The notes under the pieces were generated by a model. The model did no database searches. It worked only from the letters and a program-made list of their open reading frames with translations, and was not told the DNA's origin. Position numbers and translations under genes: made by a program. From NCBI GenBank assembly GCA_938001915.1, contig CALLBD010000011.1:62001-126000 (forward strand): a DNA stretch of 64,000 nucleotides, in the 5' to 3' direction. This DNA comes from an uncultured Caulobacterales bacterium (GTDB taxonomy: Bacteria; Pseudomonadota; Alphaproteobacteria; Caulobacterales; Maricaulaceae). How positions within the stretch are numbered: the stretch's first letter is position 1; each line of letters starts with the position of its first letter. Positions 27,716 through 36,138 of the stretch are shown here, in pieces.

Positions 27716-30610
27716 ATGAATACTCGGCTAAGAACATTACTCGTAACCGCCTCAATTGGGTTGGCCCTTTCAGCCTGTAGAGCGACCGATAACGCCGCAG
27801 AGAATATTTCCTCTATTGCCCTGCCAGCCGGGGTCACCAAAGTTGAAACCGTCAAGGCGGCAAAAGGCGATGAAGTTGTCATTCCTTTTACGAAATATAA
27901 GCTCGACAACGGCCTGACGGTTGTTCTCCATCAGGACAAATCCGACCCTCTTGTGCATGTCGACGTCACTTACCACGTCGGCTCAGGCCGCGAAGAACCG
28001 GGCCGCTCGGGATTTGCACATTTTTTTGAACATATGATGTTTCAGGGCTCGGAGAATGTGAAGGATGAGGAGCATTTCAAAATAATCAGCGAGTCGGGTG
28101 GCACGTTGAACGGCACGACTAATGGCGACCGCACTAATTATTTTGAGACAGTTCCCTCTAATCAGCTCGAGAAAATGTTATGGCTCGAGGCTGACCGCAT
28201 GGGTTTCTTCCTTGATGCTGTCACCCAAGAGAAATTCGAAGTCCAGCGTGAGACGGTTAAAAACGAACGCGGTCAACGGGTCGACAATCGCCCATATGGC
28301 TTGCGTTTCGAGCGCATCGGTGAAGCCATGTACCCTGAGGGCCACCCCTATAGCTGGTCCACAATCGGGTATCTCGAAGATTTAGATCGCGCTAATTTGA
28401 CGGATTTAAAAAAATTCTTCCTCAAATGGTATGGACCGAATAATGCGACCCTAACCATTGGCGGAGATTTGGATAAGCAACAAACATTGGAGTGGGTCAA
28501 AACCTATTTCGGCACTATTCCCGCCGGTCCAGAGGTCGAGAAACCAAAGAAGCAACCCGCCACGCTTGATAAGGATCGCTATATTTCCCTAGAAGACAAT
28601 GTTCAACAACCCGAATTAAATATGGTTTGGCCAACTGTCTATGCAAACCATCCTGATGAAGCCCCTCTAGATGTCTTGCAAAACATCATGGGCGGTGGCC
28701 AAACATCCCTCTTTTACAAAAATTTACAAAAGCCGGGGCTGGCCGTTAACGCATTCAACTTCCACAGATGCCAAGAAATCAGCTGTACCTTTAATGTGCT
28801 TATTCGTGCAAACCCATCGAAAGTAAGCGGATTGGCTGAAATCGAAAAAATCATACGGGACAGCTTCATTGAATTTGAAAGCCGCGGCGTTGAGGATGAT
28901 GATCTTACGCGTGTTAAGTCCTCTATTGTCAGCAGCCTTATTTACGGTCTCGAGTCTGTTTCCGGAAAAATGAGTCAACTCGCCGCCTATGAGACTTATC
29001 GAGATAACCCAAATGGCATCGGCGATGATATTGCCCGCTACGAAAATGTCACCAAAGCGGACGTCATGCGCGTCTATGAGAAATACATTAAGGGTAAACC
29101 CGCCGTCATCATGTCTATTGTTCCAAAAGGCAAACCGAATATGATTGCGGCAGCCGACACGTGGGAACGCTACGAGCGCATTATTCCGGATACATCGGGC
29201 GAAACTGATGACTTTAGTTGGACACGCCCAGAGGACCCCGAAGGACTAAATCGTTCTATTCAACCGCCCGCAGGGCCAAACAATCCGCAAATCAAAGTTC
29301 CCGAGACATATGAGTTCTCGGTCGGTGACGGCATTGAAGTCTTGGGAGCGCGCAACACCGAAGTTCCCACAACAACAATAAATCTACGCATCAAAGCTGG
29401 GCAAAGTCACGAGACATTAGACAAACTTGGCTTGGCCGCGATGACCGCAGGCTTGCTTAATGAGGGTACAACTGAGCGCAGCGCTGAGGAGCTTTCCAAT
29501 GAGCTTGCAAAACTCGGCTCCTCCGTGTCCTTCAATGCGGGAGAAACCTTCTCCACGATGAACATACGGACGCTCACTAAAAATTTGGACGCAACCCTGG
29601 CGATTGCCATGGAGAAGCTGCTTAAGCCAAAGTTTGATCAGGCGGATTTTGATCGGGACAAGGCCAATGCTCTGCAAGGTATCAAAGCGAATAAAAAAGA
29701 AGCTTCGCCCACGGCGTCGAATATCTTCAACAAGATGATGTATGGTGCTGATAACCCTACCGCCTATGCGAATAGCGGGACCGAAACGAGCGTTGAAAAT
29801 ATCACCTTGGATGATGTCAGAACTTTCTACGCAAACCACTATTCGCCCAAAATTGCCTCAATTATTGCGGTGAGCGATTTAGACAGCACCGCTATGAAAA
29901 GAGCCCTTAAGCCGTTTTCCGATTGGACGGGCGATGATGTCGCGCAAGCCGAGGTGAAACCTTTTCCGAAACTCGCGGGTGGGACATTGTTCTTCTTGGA
30001 CAAGCCAAATGCGGCGCAAAGCGAAATCCGTATTGGTAAACGTGCCCTTCCCTATGATGCGACAGGCGATTATTACAAGTCTAATGTGATGAATTACCCG
30101 CTCGGCGGGGCTTTCAACAGCCGTATAAATCTGAACCTTCGCGAGAATAAGGGTTACACCTATGGCGCTCGGTCCTTCTTTAACGGCAATGAAAGCGGCG
30201 GCTGGTACCGCGCGGGAGCGGGCGTTCGGGCCGATGCAACGGCCGCCTCAATCGTCGAATTTGTGAATGAAATTAGCGGCTATTATTCAGACGGGGTGAC
30301 GCCTGATGAAATAGACTTTACCAAATCATCGCTTGGGCAATCAGATGCCCGGGCCTATGAGACGCCAAGGCAGAAATTAGGTTTTCTCTCACGGATGGCA
30401 ACCTATGGCCTGAATGCTGACTATGTTGATGAGCAAACCGACATTTTAAAGAAAATGACCAAGGCCGATTTTGACGCCCTCGCCAAAGAACATCTTAATC
30501 TGGATGACATGATTATGGTGGTCATCGGAGACAAATCGAAGGTATATGATGACGTGGCCGCCTTAGGGTACAAAATGGTCGAGATAGATGCGGATGGGAA
30601 CCCAATCTAA
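27716..30610 (+). CDS. M16-family zinc peptidase (insulinase/pitrilysin type), predicted lipoprotein
   Basis: Large two-domain metallopeptidase of 964 residues. The signal ends at the lipobox SAC (C21). The first M16 unit has the inverted zinc motif H102-FFEH-106 with the downstream glutamate region around EKFEVQRETVKNERGQR; the second, catalytically silent half is visible around residues 530-940 (LGLAAMTAGLLNEGTTERS, RENKGYTYGARSFFN). Such secreted lipoproteins degrade short peptides at the envelope (family knowledge). It follows the M48 gene by 83 bases in the same direction, though a separate promoter is possible. Confidence 0.93.
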   Translation: MNTRLRTLLVTASIGLALSACRATDNAAENISSIALPAGVTKVETVKAAKGDEVVIPFTKYKLDNGLTVVLHQDKSDPLVHVDVTYHVGSGREEPGRSGFAHFFEHMMFQGSENVKDEEHFKIISESGGTLNGTTNGDRTNYFETVPSNQLEKMLWLEADRMGFFLDAVTQEKFEVQRETVKNERGQRVDNRPYGLRFERIGEAMYPEGHPYSWSTIGYLEDLDRANLTDLKKFFLKWYGPNNATLTIGGDLDKQQTLEWVKTYFGTIPAGPEVEKPKKQPATLDKDRYISLEDNVQQPELNMVWPTVYANHPDEAPLDVLQNIMGGGQTSLFYKNLQKPGLAVNAFNFHRCQEISCTFNVLIRANPSKVSGLAEIEKIIRDSFIEFESRGVEDDDLTRVKSSIVSSLIYGLESVSGKMSQLAAYETYRDNPNGIGDDIARYENVTKADVMRVYEKYIKGKPAVIMSIVPKGKPNMIAAADTWERYERIIPDTSGETDDFSWTRPEDPEGLNRSIQPPAGPNNPQIKVPETYEFSVGDGIEVLGARNTEVPTTTINLRIKAGQSHETLDKLGLAAMTAGLLNEGTTERSAEELSNELAKLGSSVSFNAGETFSTMNIRTLTKNLDATLAIAMEKLLKPKFDQADFDRDKANALQGIKANKKEASPTASNIFNKMMYGADNPTAYANSGTETSVENITLDDVRTFYANHYSPKIASIIAVSDLDSTAMKRALKPFSDWTGDDVAQAEVKPFPKLAGGTLFFLDKPNAAQSEIRIGKRALPYDATGDYYKSNVMNYPLGGAFNSRINLNLRENKGYTYGARSFFNGNESGGWYRAGAGVRADATAASIVEFVNEISGYYSDGVTPDEIDFTKSSLGQSDARAYETPRQKLGFLSRMATYGLNADYVDEQTDILKKMTKADFDALAKEHLNLDDMIMVVIGDKSKVYDDVAALGYKMVEIDADGNPI

Positions 30611-30994
30611 ATTCGTTCACCGCCAATAGACGCAAAGTAAGTCAAGTGAGGTGTTTTACGTTGATAAAACGCTCGTCCAACTTTGAGATTATTGGATCGA
30701 ACATATATTAGACCAGAAAATAGCTGTGGTATTTTCCCCTAACCGTGACGAAGGTCACGGTCCCAGCGCGTCTGCTGAGATAGATATATAGTTGCCGGAC
30801 AGATTTGGCTCAATTTATGGGGCGTAAATCGCCATTATTTAGCTGGCGACCTTATTTGCCTCGCGCTGTTTTTACAGCGTGAGGCGAATAGGGTTCACAA
30901 GGTTGCAGAAAAGCTATTTCTGGCCTTATATATCTTTGGGCGCATAATTTTCAAAACGGACATTTTACGCCCTCAAACGCCAATGAGGTCTTAT
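30611..30994 (+). other. Hairpin-rich intergenic leader before the TIR gene
   Basis: A 384-base stretch without a convincing ORF between the M16 peptidase and the TIR-TPR gene. It holds three strong inverted repeats: ACCGTGAC/GTCACGGT at 30742-30761; a 16-pair stem at 30854-30889 with a TTTT loop; and CAGAAA/TTTCTG at 30906-30922, bracketed by AAGG/CCTT. None is followed by a T-tract, so they are not simple terminators. Confidence 0.6.
30854..30889 (+). repeat. 16-bp hairpin, G-U pairs only on the plus strand
   Basis: ATTTGCCTCGCGCTGT and ACAGCGTGAGGCGAAT pair over 16 positions around a TTTT loop. Two positions are not Watson-Crick (T30857 with G30886; G30863 with T30880). Both are G-U in plus-strand RNA but A-C mismatches on the minus strand, so a plus-strand RNA structure is favoured. 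It ends about 105 bases before the TIR start. Confidence 0.7.
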
Positions 30995-32998
30995 ATGTCT
31001 GCCCCCGGGACTGAAGAAAAACGCTACAGAGCGTTTATTAGTTACAATCATCAAGACTGGAAGTTCGCAAAGCGTCTTCATACGAGGCTCGAAAATTTCT
31101 CTTTCGCAGACAAGGCGACGCCAGGTAAACCAAAACCTCTCTTCCCAATTTTCATAGACAATAATGAACTCAAGGCTGGCTCAAAACTGGATGATGCCAT
31201 TCAAGAGGCCCTTAGGAAAAGCGACTTTCTAATCGTAATCTGTTCAGGGAGTTCAGTTAAGTCAAAATGGGTCAAGGCGGAACTCGCCCTAATGAGGGAG
31301 ACGCGCACAGACTCAAAAATCATCGGGGTCATTCCTCCGAAGGGTGGAAATGAAGCACATCTCGCCGAGCTGATGGGGGCAGGTTCAGAACACCTAGCTG
31401 CAGATTTTCGGAAGGGGAAAAATCATGCCTTACAGCTCTCAAAAATCGCGGCGACGATATTGAATGTCGAGCTCGATGAGCTATATCAACGCGCAGCCCG
31501 ACGGAAAAACAAGCAAATGTTAGGGTTAGGCGCGGCTCTATCCGTAATCGCGACACTGATGTCAGGTCTAGCCGCCAACGCCTATCTCGCGGAAAAAGAG
31601 GCGGTGCGGCAAAGACAGCAATCTGAGGAAGTCATAGCCTTTATGATTGATGAATTCAGAGATGACCTTGAGAAACTCGACCAGTTAGACCTGCTATCTG
31701 GGGTTGGGGCTAAAGCGCAAGATTATTTTGAAAACAGAGATCTCGATGCCCTGTCGGATAGTTCTGTACTGTTGCAATCTCGAACGTTGAGACAACTCAG
31801 TGATGTCGACGAGAAGCGCGGAGAAATAGGACTTGCGAAAGAAAGAATTATCGGTGCTCACGCCGCCTCATCGCTGATGATGCGGCGGCGCCCTGACCAA
31901 ATCGAGACCCTGAAAGAACACGCCGAAAACTCCGATTACTGGGGCTATCTGGAATATCAACTTGGGCACTTGAAGAAAGCAAAGGATCTTTTTCAAACGG
32001 CCAAAGATACCTATGAAATTGGAAGAACACTATATCCTAATGATGCTGATATAGCCTGGAAAGAAAGTACAGCCGATCAAAATATCGGGATTATGCTTTT
32101 ACAAATGGGACGGGCAAATGATGCTAGGCCCTATATAGAGCGCACATTGCGGATTTATGAGGAAGAATATAACAAGGAAAGTCTGAACGAAGAGCGGCTC
32201 TATGGGTACGTAAATACATATACTTGGTATATTCGTACCCTCCCCGACGACACCCCAATCTCATTCCTATACGACACACGGCAGAAACAATTAAACTTAT
32301 TCGATGACATGCGTCAGAAAGGCGCTCGAACAATTCTCAATCAGGCCGAAAAGCTAAATGTTGAACGTGCTGTTGTAATATTACTTCTCCAAAGCGGACG
32401 GGACGATGAAGCGGAGGCTCTTATGTATTCCGTACAAAAGGCGTTCAAAACCCTCCTAAAACACGACCCAAATAATGTTGGCTGGCGTCGACATCTTATG
32501 CGTTCGAAACTTACACTTGCTCTTTTGCATCACAAATATGGACGTCTAAATGAGCGTAACAGTTTAATTGATGAAACGCTAAAACTAGGCGAGAAACCTA
32601 ATGGTGAAAAATGGGGGCTGACCACGGACATAGATCGCCGGCTAAATCGCCTGACTGCCTATCGCTTGTTTGACGAGGGCAAACCTCAGCAAGCCTTCAA
32701 TGTCTTAAATCTTGCCCAAAAGAAAATCGAGGACCATTGGAAGGGCGATTACAATCCCCGCGTAAAATACACCCTCGCTAGCCTCAAGAGTTTCAAAGCA
32801 GAACTTCTAAAAAAGACGGGACGTGTTGACGAAGCAAACACCGAGCATGACAATATTTTAAACCTCCTATCTGGAAAAGACAGCTACTCGGTAGCGGAGC
32901 AGAAACTGCAATATGAAGCGTATACGGAGCTCGGGCAAGTTGACAAAGCGATGGACTTGCAAACGAAACTAAGAGCGCGGGGCGTGGCACTGGACTGA
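30995..32998 (+). CDS. TIR domain - transmembrane - TPR-like protein
   Basis: A 667-residue protein. Residues about 10-135 form a TIR domain: the first strand and box YRAFISYNHQDW, the middle FPIFIDNNELKAGSKLDDAIQEAL, and FLIVICSGSSVKSKWVKAELALM, where E96 sits where NAD-cleaving TIRs have their glutamate. A transmembrane helix follows (about 174-198) and then a long helical region with TPR-like pairs (LGHLKKAKDLFQTAK, MGRANDARPYIERTL, SGRDDEAEALMYSVQ, TGRVDEANTEH). The start at 30995 has GAGG upstream; an ATG four codons earlier is possible. TIR proteins act in signalling or antiphage NAD depletion; no partner gene is adjacent, so the role is open. Confidence 0.85.
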   Translation: MSAPGTEEKRYRAFISYNHQDWKFAKRLHTRLENFSFADKATPGKPKPLFPIFIDNNELKAGSKLDDAIQEALRKSDFLIVICSGSSVKSKWVKAELALMRETRTDSKIIGVIPPKGGNEAHLAELMGAGSEHLAADFRKGKNHALQLSKIAATILNVELDELYQRAARRKNKQMLGLGAALSVIATLMSGLAANAYLAEKEAVRQRQQSEEVIAFMIDEFRDDLEKLDQLDLLSGVGAKAQDYFENRDLDALSDSSVLLQSRTLRQLSDVDEKRGEIGLAKERIIGAHAASSLMMRRRPDQIETLKEHAENSDYWGYLEYQLGHLKKAKDLFQTAKDTYEIGRTLYPNDADIAWKESTADQNIGIMLLQMGRANDARPYIERTLRIYEEEYNKESLNEERLYGYVNTYTWYIRTLPDDTPISFLYDTRQKQLNLFDDMRQKGARTILNQAEKLNVERAVVILLLQSGRDDEAEALMYSVQKAFKTLLKHDPNNVGWRRHLMRSKLTLALLHHKYGRLNERNSLIDETLKLGEKPNGEKWGLTTDIDRRLNRLTAYRLFDEGKPQQAFNVLNLAQKKIEDHWKGDYNPRVKYTLASLKSFKAELLKKTGRVDEANTEHDNILNLLSGKDSYSVAEQKLQYEAYTELGQVDKAMDLQTKLRARGVALD

Positions 32999-33330
32999 TG
33001 GGAACCTGCCCTGCCCCACGCACATAAGAACAGAGCTGTAGCAACCAGTTAATCGAGGCCAAACCATACAAAATCAAACAGAAAGATTTGGACAATCAGC
33101 GGGATATATTTTGGATTAAGCCCAGGCTGGTGAAACCGCAGCGCATTATGAAAAGCTGGGGGATATTCAATAACCCCCCAGCCTTAGAGCTGACACTGGT
33201 GCGCCCCGCCCAGTCAACATAGCTAGGAATGCCATGTTTGCGGCAGTGCGTATTGTTATTTTTAACAAAAATTTTTGACATTTAGGGCCAAATTTTTAGA
33301 CCTCTATGCTGCAAGGCCATAATCACCCCG
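32999..33330. other. Non-coding stretch with one inverted repeat
   Basis: No credible gene. The only structure is GCTGGGGG (33155-33162) with CCCCCAGC (33175-33182), a perfect eight-base inverted repeat with a 12-base loop. On the minus strand it is followed by TTTTCAT, so a weak terminator there is possible. The remainder is AT-rich with no other signal, and leads into an IS fragment. Confidence 0.5.
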
Positions 33331-33355
33331 TGTCCAGCCCCCATTTTATGTACCA
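33331..33355 (-). repeat. Probable IS3-type terminal end
   Basis: The sequence starting TGTCCAGCCCCC at 33331 lies just past the stop of the transposase fragment, where the terminal inverted repeat of an IS3-family element would be. Identification rests on position and the TGTCC start; no intact partner end is present, though GGACA occurs at 33548-33552. Confidence 0.35.
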
Positions 33356-33525
33356 GTTTGATTCAAAGTTTCTGGGATAGGTGGGCGCATATTCAGGGAC
33401 TGATGTGACCGGATATGGTTGTACTCCTTGAGCCACAGATTGATGACTATCTGTGCTTGCTGGATACTCATGAACCATTCCGCATTTATATCCCCAAGAT
33501 TTACTTGGCGGATCAAACGCGCGGG
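33346..33525 (-). pseudogene. C-terminal fragment of an IS3-family transposase (OrfB)
   Basis: About 60 residues on the minus strand match the end of an IS3-type integrase-core transposase: the run NAEWFMSIQQAQIVINLWLK followed by EYNHIRSHQSLNMRPPIPET and a stop. The catalytic DDE residues upstream are missing, so it is a dead 3' remnant. The upstream break is near 33525, next to a perfect eight-base inverted repeat. It marks this gap between the TIR gene and asd as a site of past insertion and decay. Confidence 0.75.
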
Positions 33526-33528
33526 GCG

Positions 33529-33549
33529 CCGAACCGTTACGCGGTTCGG
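33529..33549. repeat. Perfect inverted repeat beside the IS remnant
   Basis: CCGAACCG and CGGTTCGG flank a five-base loop TTACG. It shares the GCGCCGAAC lead-in and a GTTCGG return with the hairpin at 60570-60590, so both may belong to one dispersed repeat family. Confidence 0.7.
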
Positions 33550-33607
33550 ACACATAATTCAGTCTAAAATTTATCAGGCCAAGCGTGGCTGCCTGCCCTA
33601 AATAAAT

Positions 33608-34645
33608 TTAGGCCGCTTTAGATTGGGCGTTGCGAGGAAGTTTTCTATTCGCGAGTAATTCCGCGATCTGCACCGTATTTAACGCGGCCCCCTTGCGCAG
33701 GTTATCGGACACGCACCAGAAGTTCAGCGTATTGTCCTGGGTGCTGTCTTCCCGCAGACGTGAAATATATGTCGCGTAATCACCGACACATTCAACTGGC
33801 GTGACATAACCGCCCTCTTCGTCTGGCTTATCAACAACCATAATGCCTGGGCTTTCACGAAGAAGCTCGCGAGCCTCATCAGCACTCAGCTCATTTTCTA
33901 ATTCAACATTGATGCTCTCTGCATGCCCGACAAATGTTGGAACCCTAACACATGTCGCAGAAACTTTGACATTTTTGTCGAGGATTTTCATCGTCTCGGC
34001 TTTCATTTTCCACTCTTCTTTCGTATCGCCGCCCTCCATAAAGACATCGATTTGCGGAATTACGTTGAAAGCAATTTGCTTAGTGAAATTGATGGGTTGG
34101 AAATGATCATTTGAATAAATGCCCTTGGTTTGGAGCCAAAGCTCATCCATATTTTTCTTCCCGCCGCCCGATACAGATTGGTAAGTTGAAACGACAACAC
34201 GTTTTACTTTGGCGCGATCATGTAAGGGCTTCAGCGCGACCACCATTTGGATGGTTGAGCAATTTGGATTGGCAATGATACCTTTTTTGAAGTTCATGAC
34301 TTCATCAGCATTTACCTCTGGCACGATAAGCGGCACATCAGGGTCCATGCGCCAGGCCGAGGAATTGTCGATAACAACGCATCCGGCGGCCGCAATCTTC
34401 GGCGACCATTTTTTAGAGACGTCACCGCCTGCACTCATCAACGCAATATCGACAGTCGTGAAATCAAAGGTATCGAGATCTTCGCATTTGATGTCTTGGT
34501 CGCCATAGCTGACCTCCCGGCCAACAGATTTACGGCTCGCGAGGGCATGGACCGCATCAACGTGCAAATCGCTCTCGGCCAAAATCGTAAGCATTTCGGT
34601 CCCGACATTACCTGTGGCCCCTACGACGGCAAAACGATAGCCCAT
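33608..34645 (-). CDS. asd: Aspartate-semialdehyde dehydrogenase
   Basis: Reduces aspartyl phosphate to the semialdehyde, the branch point to lysine/diaminopimelate, threonine and methionine. The start is set at ATG 34645 (MGYRFAVVGATGNVGTEM), with GGAG seven bases upstream; an ATG four codons earlier overlaps that ribosome site. Of the 345 residues, the catalytic C129 is in IIANPNCSTIQ, and SGGGKKNMDELW and VRVPTFVGHAE are further family segments. Located alone on the minus strand between the IS remnant and a small membrane protein gene. Confidence 0.97.
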   Translation of the reverse strand: MGYRFAVVGATGNVGTEMLTILAESDLHVDAVHALASRKSVGREVSYGDQDIKCEDLDTFDFTTVDIALMSAGGDVSKKWSPKIAAAGCVVIDNSSAWRMDPDVPLIVPEVNADEVMNFKKGIIANPNCSTIQMVVALKPLHDRAKVKRVVVSTYQSVSGGGKKNMDELWLQTKGIYSNDHFQPINFTKQIAFNVIPQIDVFMEGGDTKEEWKMKAETMKILDKNVKVSATCVRVPTFVGHAESINVELENELSADEARELLRESPGIMVVDKPDEEGGYVTPVECVGDYATYISRLREDSTQDNTLNFWCVSDNLRKGAALNTVQIAELLANRKLPRNAQSKAA

Positions 34646-34716
34646 GATGATCTCCATTTGATCGGTTAATAAAAAGCGAGCGGCTCCTACGCCAGAGCGG
34701 CAAGAATCGCAAGGCC

Positions 34717-35049
34717 TTAGCGCTTACCCTTTAAACGCAGCCCGACAGCCAATGCGATAAAGCCAACAAAACCAAAACCAGCGAGCTCAAACTTGGTGAA
34801 GCCTAAGAACCAAGGCGTCGTCCATCCGTGCATGCCCTCAACGCCCGCAGGAACGCCGTTCAGCATAATGGCCCCCAAGAGAACAGCCAAAAGCGCAAAG
34901 ACTCCCATCATGGCAAACATCATGTTATAAAACCGTTGATCCGAGGCGCGCTGGGACGCTTTGCGTTGTTGCACACGCTGATACCGCGAAGTCCGGCGAA
35001 CACGTCTCGGTTCGGGTTTTCCTGCCTCTGTTGGGTCAATATCAGACAT
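34717..35049 (-). CDS. Small membrane protein, unknown
   Basis: A 110-residue predicted inner-membrane protein beginning at MSDIDPTEAG. Residues about 13-40 are very basic (RRVRRTSRYQRVQQRKASQRA), so the N-terminus is probably cytosolic; two hydrophobic segments follow, around 45-65 and 85-105, ending in a basic RLKGKR tail. No family recognised. It is divergent from the secreted four-cysteine pair across about 50 bases. Confidence 0.65.
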   Translation of the reverse strand: MSDIDPTEAGKPEPRRVRRTSRYQRVQQRKASQRASDQRFYNMMFAMMGVFALLAVLLGAIMLNGVPAGVEGMHGWTTPWFLGFTKFELAGFGFVGFIALAVGLRLKGKR

Positions 35050-35098
35050 GAACAATCCCTAACATGGCGCAATTGGAATTTCATGTTAAACTCTCAGC

Positions 35099-35554
35099 AT
35101 GAGAATAGCCGCCCTTCTTGCCGCCGCCTGCCTTCTACCCGCCTCAATCTATGCATTGGGGCCGGATGATCCCTATCCAGATATCGAGAACAGCGAGCCG
35201 CTATCCCAAACTGAATTGCGAGCAGAATTTACGGGCAAAACTCACGTTGGCAGCTATAATTTCTTGAACCCAAATATCACAACCTTCGCATTTGAAGAAA
35301 CCACTTCAGATGACGGCAAAATTCGACATATCCAGCAAGGCATAGTCGATACGGGTCAATGGGAAATAATGAAAAACATTATCTGTTATGATTACGACGA
35401 CCCGAAACTTCTCCAAGCCTGCTTTCGAATGTATCTCATTGGGAATTGCTATTATCATTATCAGGTCAGTGCCGCAGGCTTTCCAAGATATGGCTTTACG
35501 GCCCGCAGCGTGATAAAAGGAGACGTCCCCAATTGTGAGCCGAGCTATGTTTAG
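35099..35554 (+). CDS. Secreted four-cysteine protein, paralogue A
   Basis: A 151-residue exported protein with a cleavable-type signal (MRIAALLAAACLLPASIYAL). The mature domain carries TGKTHVGSYNF, a DDGKIRHIQQGIVDTGQWEI strand pair and four cysteines at 97, 108, 117 and 146, spaced as in the next gene. The motifs ACFRMY and GNCYYHY are shared with it (GCFRVY, NCYYFY). Two disulfides in the periplasm are an inference. I do not recognise the family by name. It overlaps the start of its paralogue. Confidence 0.7.
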   Translation: MRIAALLAAACLLPASIYALGPDDPYPDIENSEPLSQTELRAEFTGKTHVGSYNFLNPNITTFAFEETTSDDGKIRHIQQGIVDTGQWEIMKNIICYDYDDPKLLQACFRMYLIGNCYYHYQVSAAGFPRYGFTARSVIKGDVPNCEPSYV

Positions 35555-36011
35555 ACGTATATTCGCAGCCATTATCGCCGTAGGGCTTCCCGCCCTAGGG
35601 TATGCCCAAACCCAAGACACAGATATCCGCCCAAGTGCCAATCAAATTATCGGCGAAGATATCAAAAAAACCTTCTCGGACGTTACAATGGACGGCGCCT
35701 ATAATTTTGGCAGAAATGGGAAAGCGCAATCCTTTTACATCGAAAAACACAACCCCGACGGAACGCTCACATATGAAGAAGATGGTAGCGTCGAGCCAGG
35801 TCGATGGTTCGTTCGCAAGGATGCGTTATGCTTCACCTACCCTTCCAATTTACTCGCAGGCGGGTGTTTCCGGGTCTATCAGGTTAAAAATTGCTATTAT
35901 TTTTACTCAACATCGCGTCGACAAATTGCTGGCGAAAATGGTCAGCCCTATTGGATCGCGCGTGCCGTGAGACAGGGCGAAAGAGTGCAGTGTGAAAAGG
36001 CCATCACTTAA
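35547..36011 (+). CDS. Secreted four-cysteine protein, paralogue B
   Basis: A 154-residue exported protein starting at ATG 35547 (MFRRIFAAIIAVGLPALGYAQ, a signal with an AxA-type end); a GTG four codons upstream is in frame. It repeats the layout of the gene before: DGAYNF, YEEDGSVEPGRWFV and cysteines at 95, 107, 116 and 149 in LCFTY, GCFRVY, NCYYFY and VQCEK. The start lies within the last codons of paralogue A, so the pair is translationally coupled and probably arose by tandem duplication. Function unknown. Confidence 0.7.
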   Translation: MFRRIFAAIIAVGLPALGYAQTQDTDIRPSANQIIGEDIKKTFSDVTMDGAYNFGRNGKAQSFYIEKHNPDGTLTYEEDGSVEPGRWFVRKDALCFTYPSNLLAGGCFRVYQVKNCYYFYSTSRRQIAGENGQPYWIARAVRQGERVQCEKAIT

Positions 36012-36138
36012 ATATCATCAACCAACACGTAGGCTCAACTCGTTAAATTGGAAAATCGCCGGCGAAGGTTATTCAGCTTAGTGTCATCTTTTAAAAGCCA
36101 CCCTTTATTTTTATGTTTGATTTGTCCACTGTTGCCCC

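Noticed and set aside
33331-33552. Small complete element bounded by TGTCC and GGACA
   Set aside because: The inner sequences of the two ends do not match beyond five bases and no target duplication is adjacent, so only a remnant is claimed.
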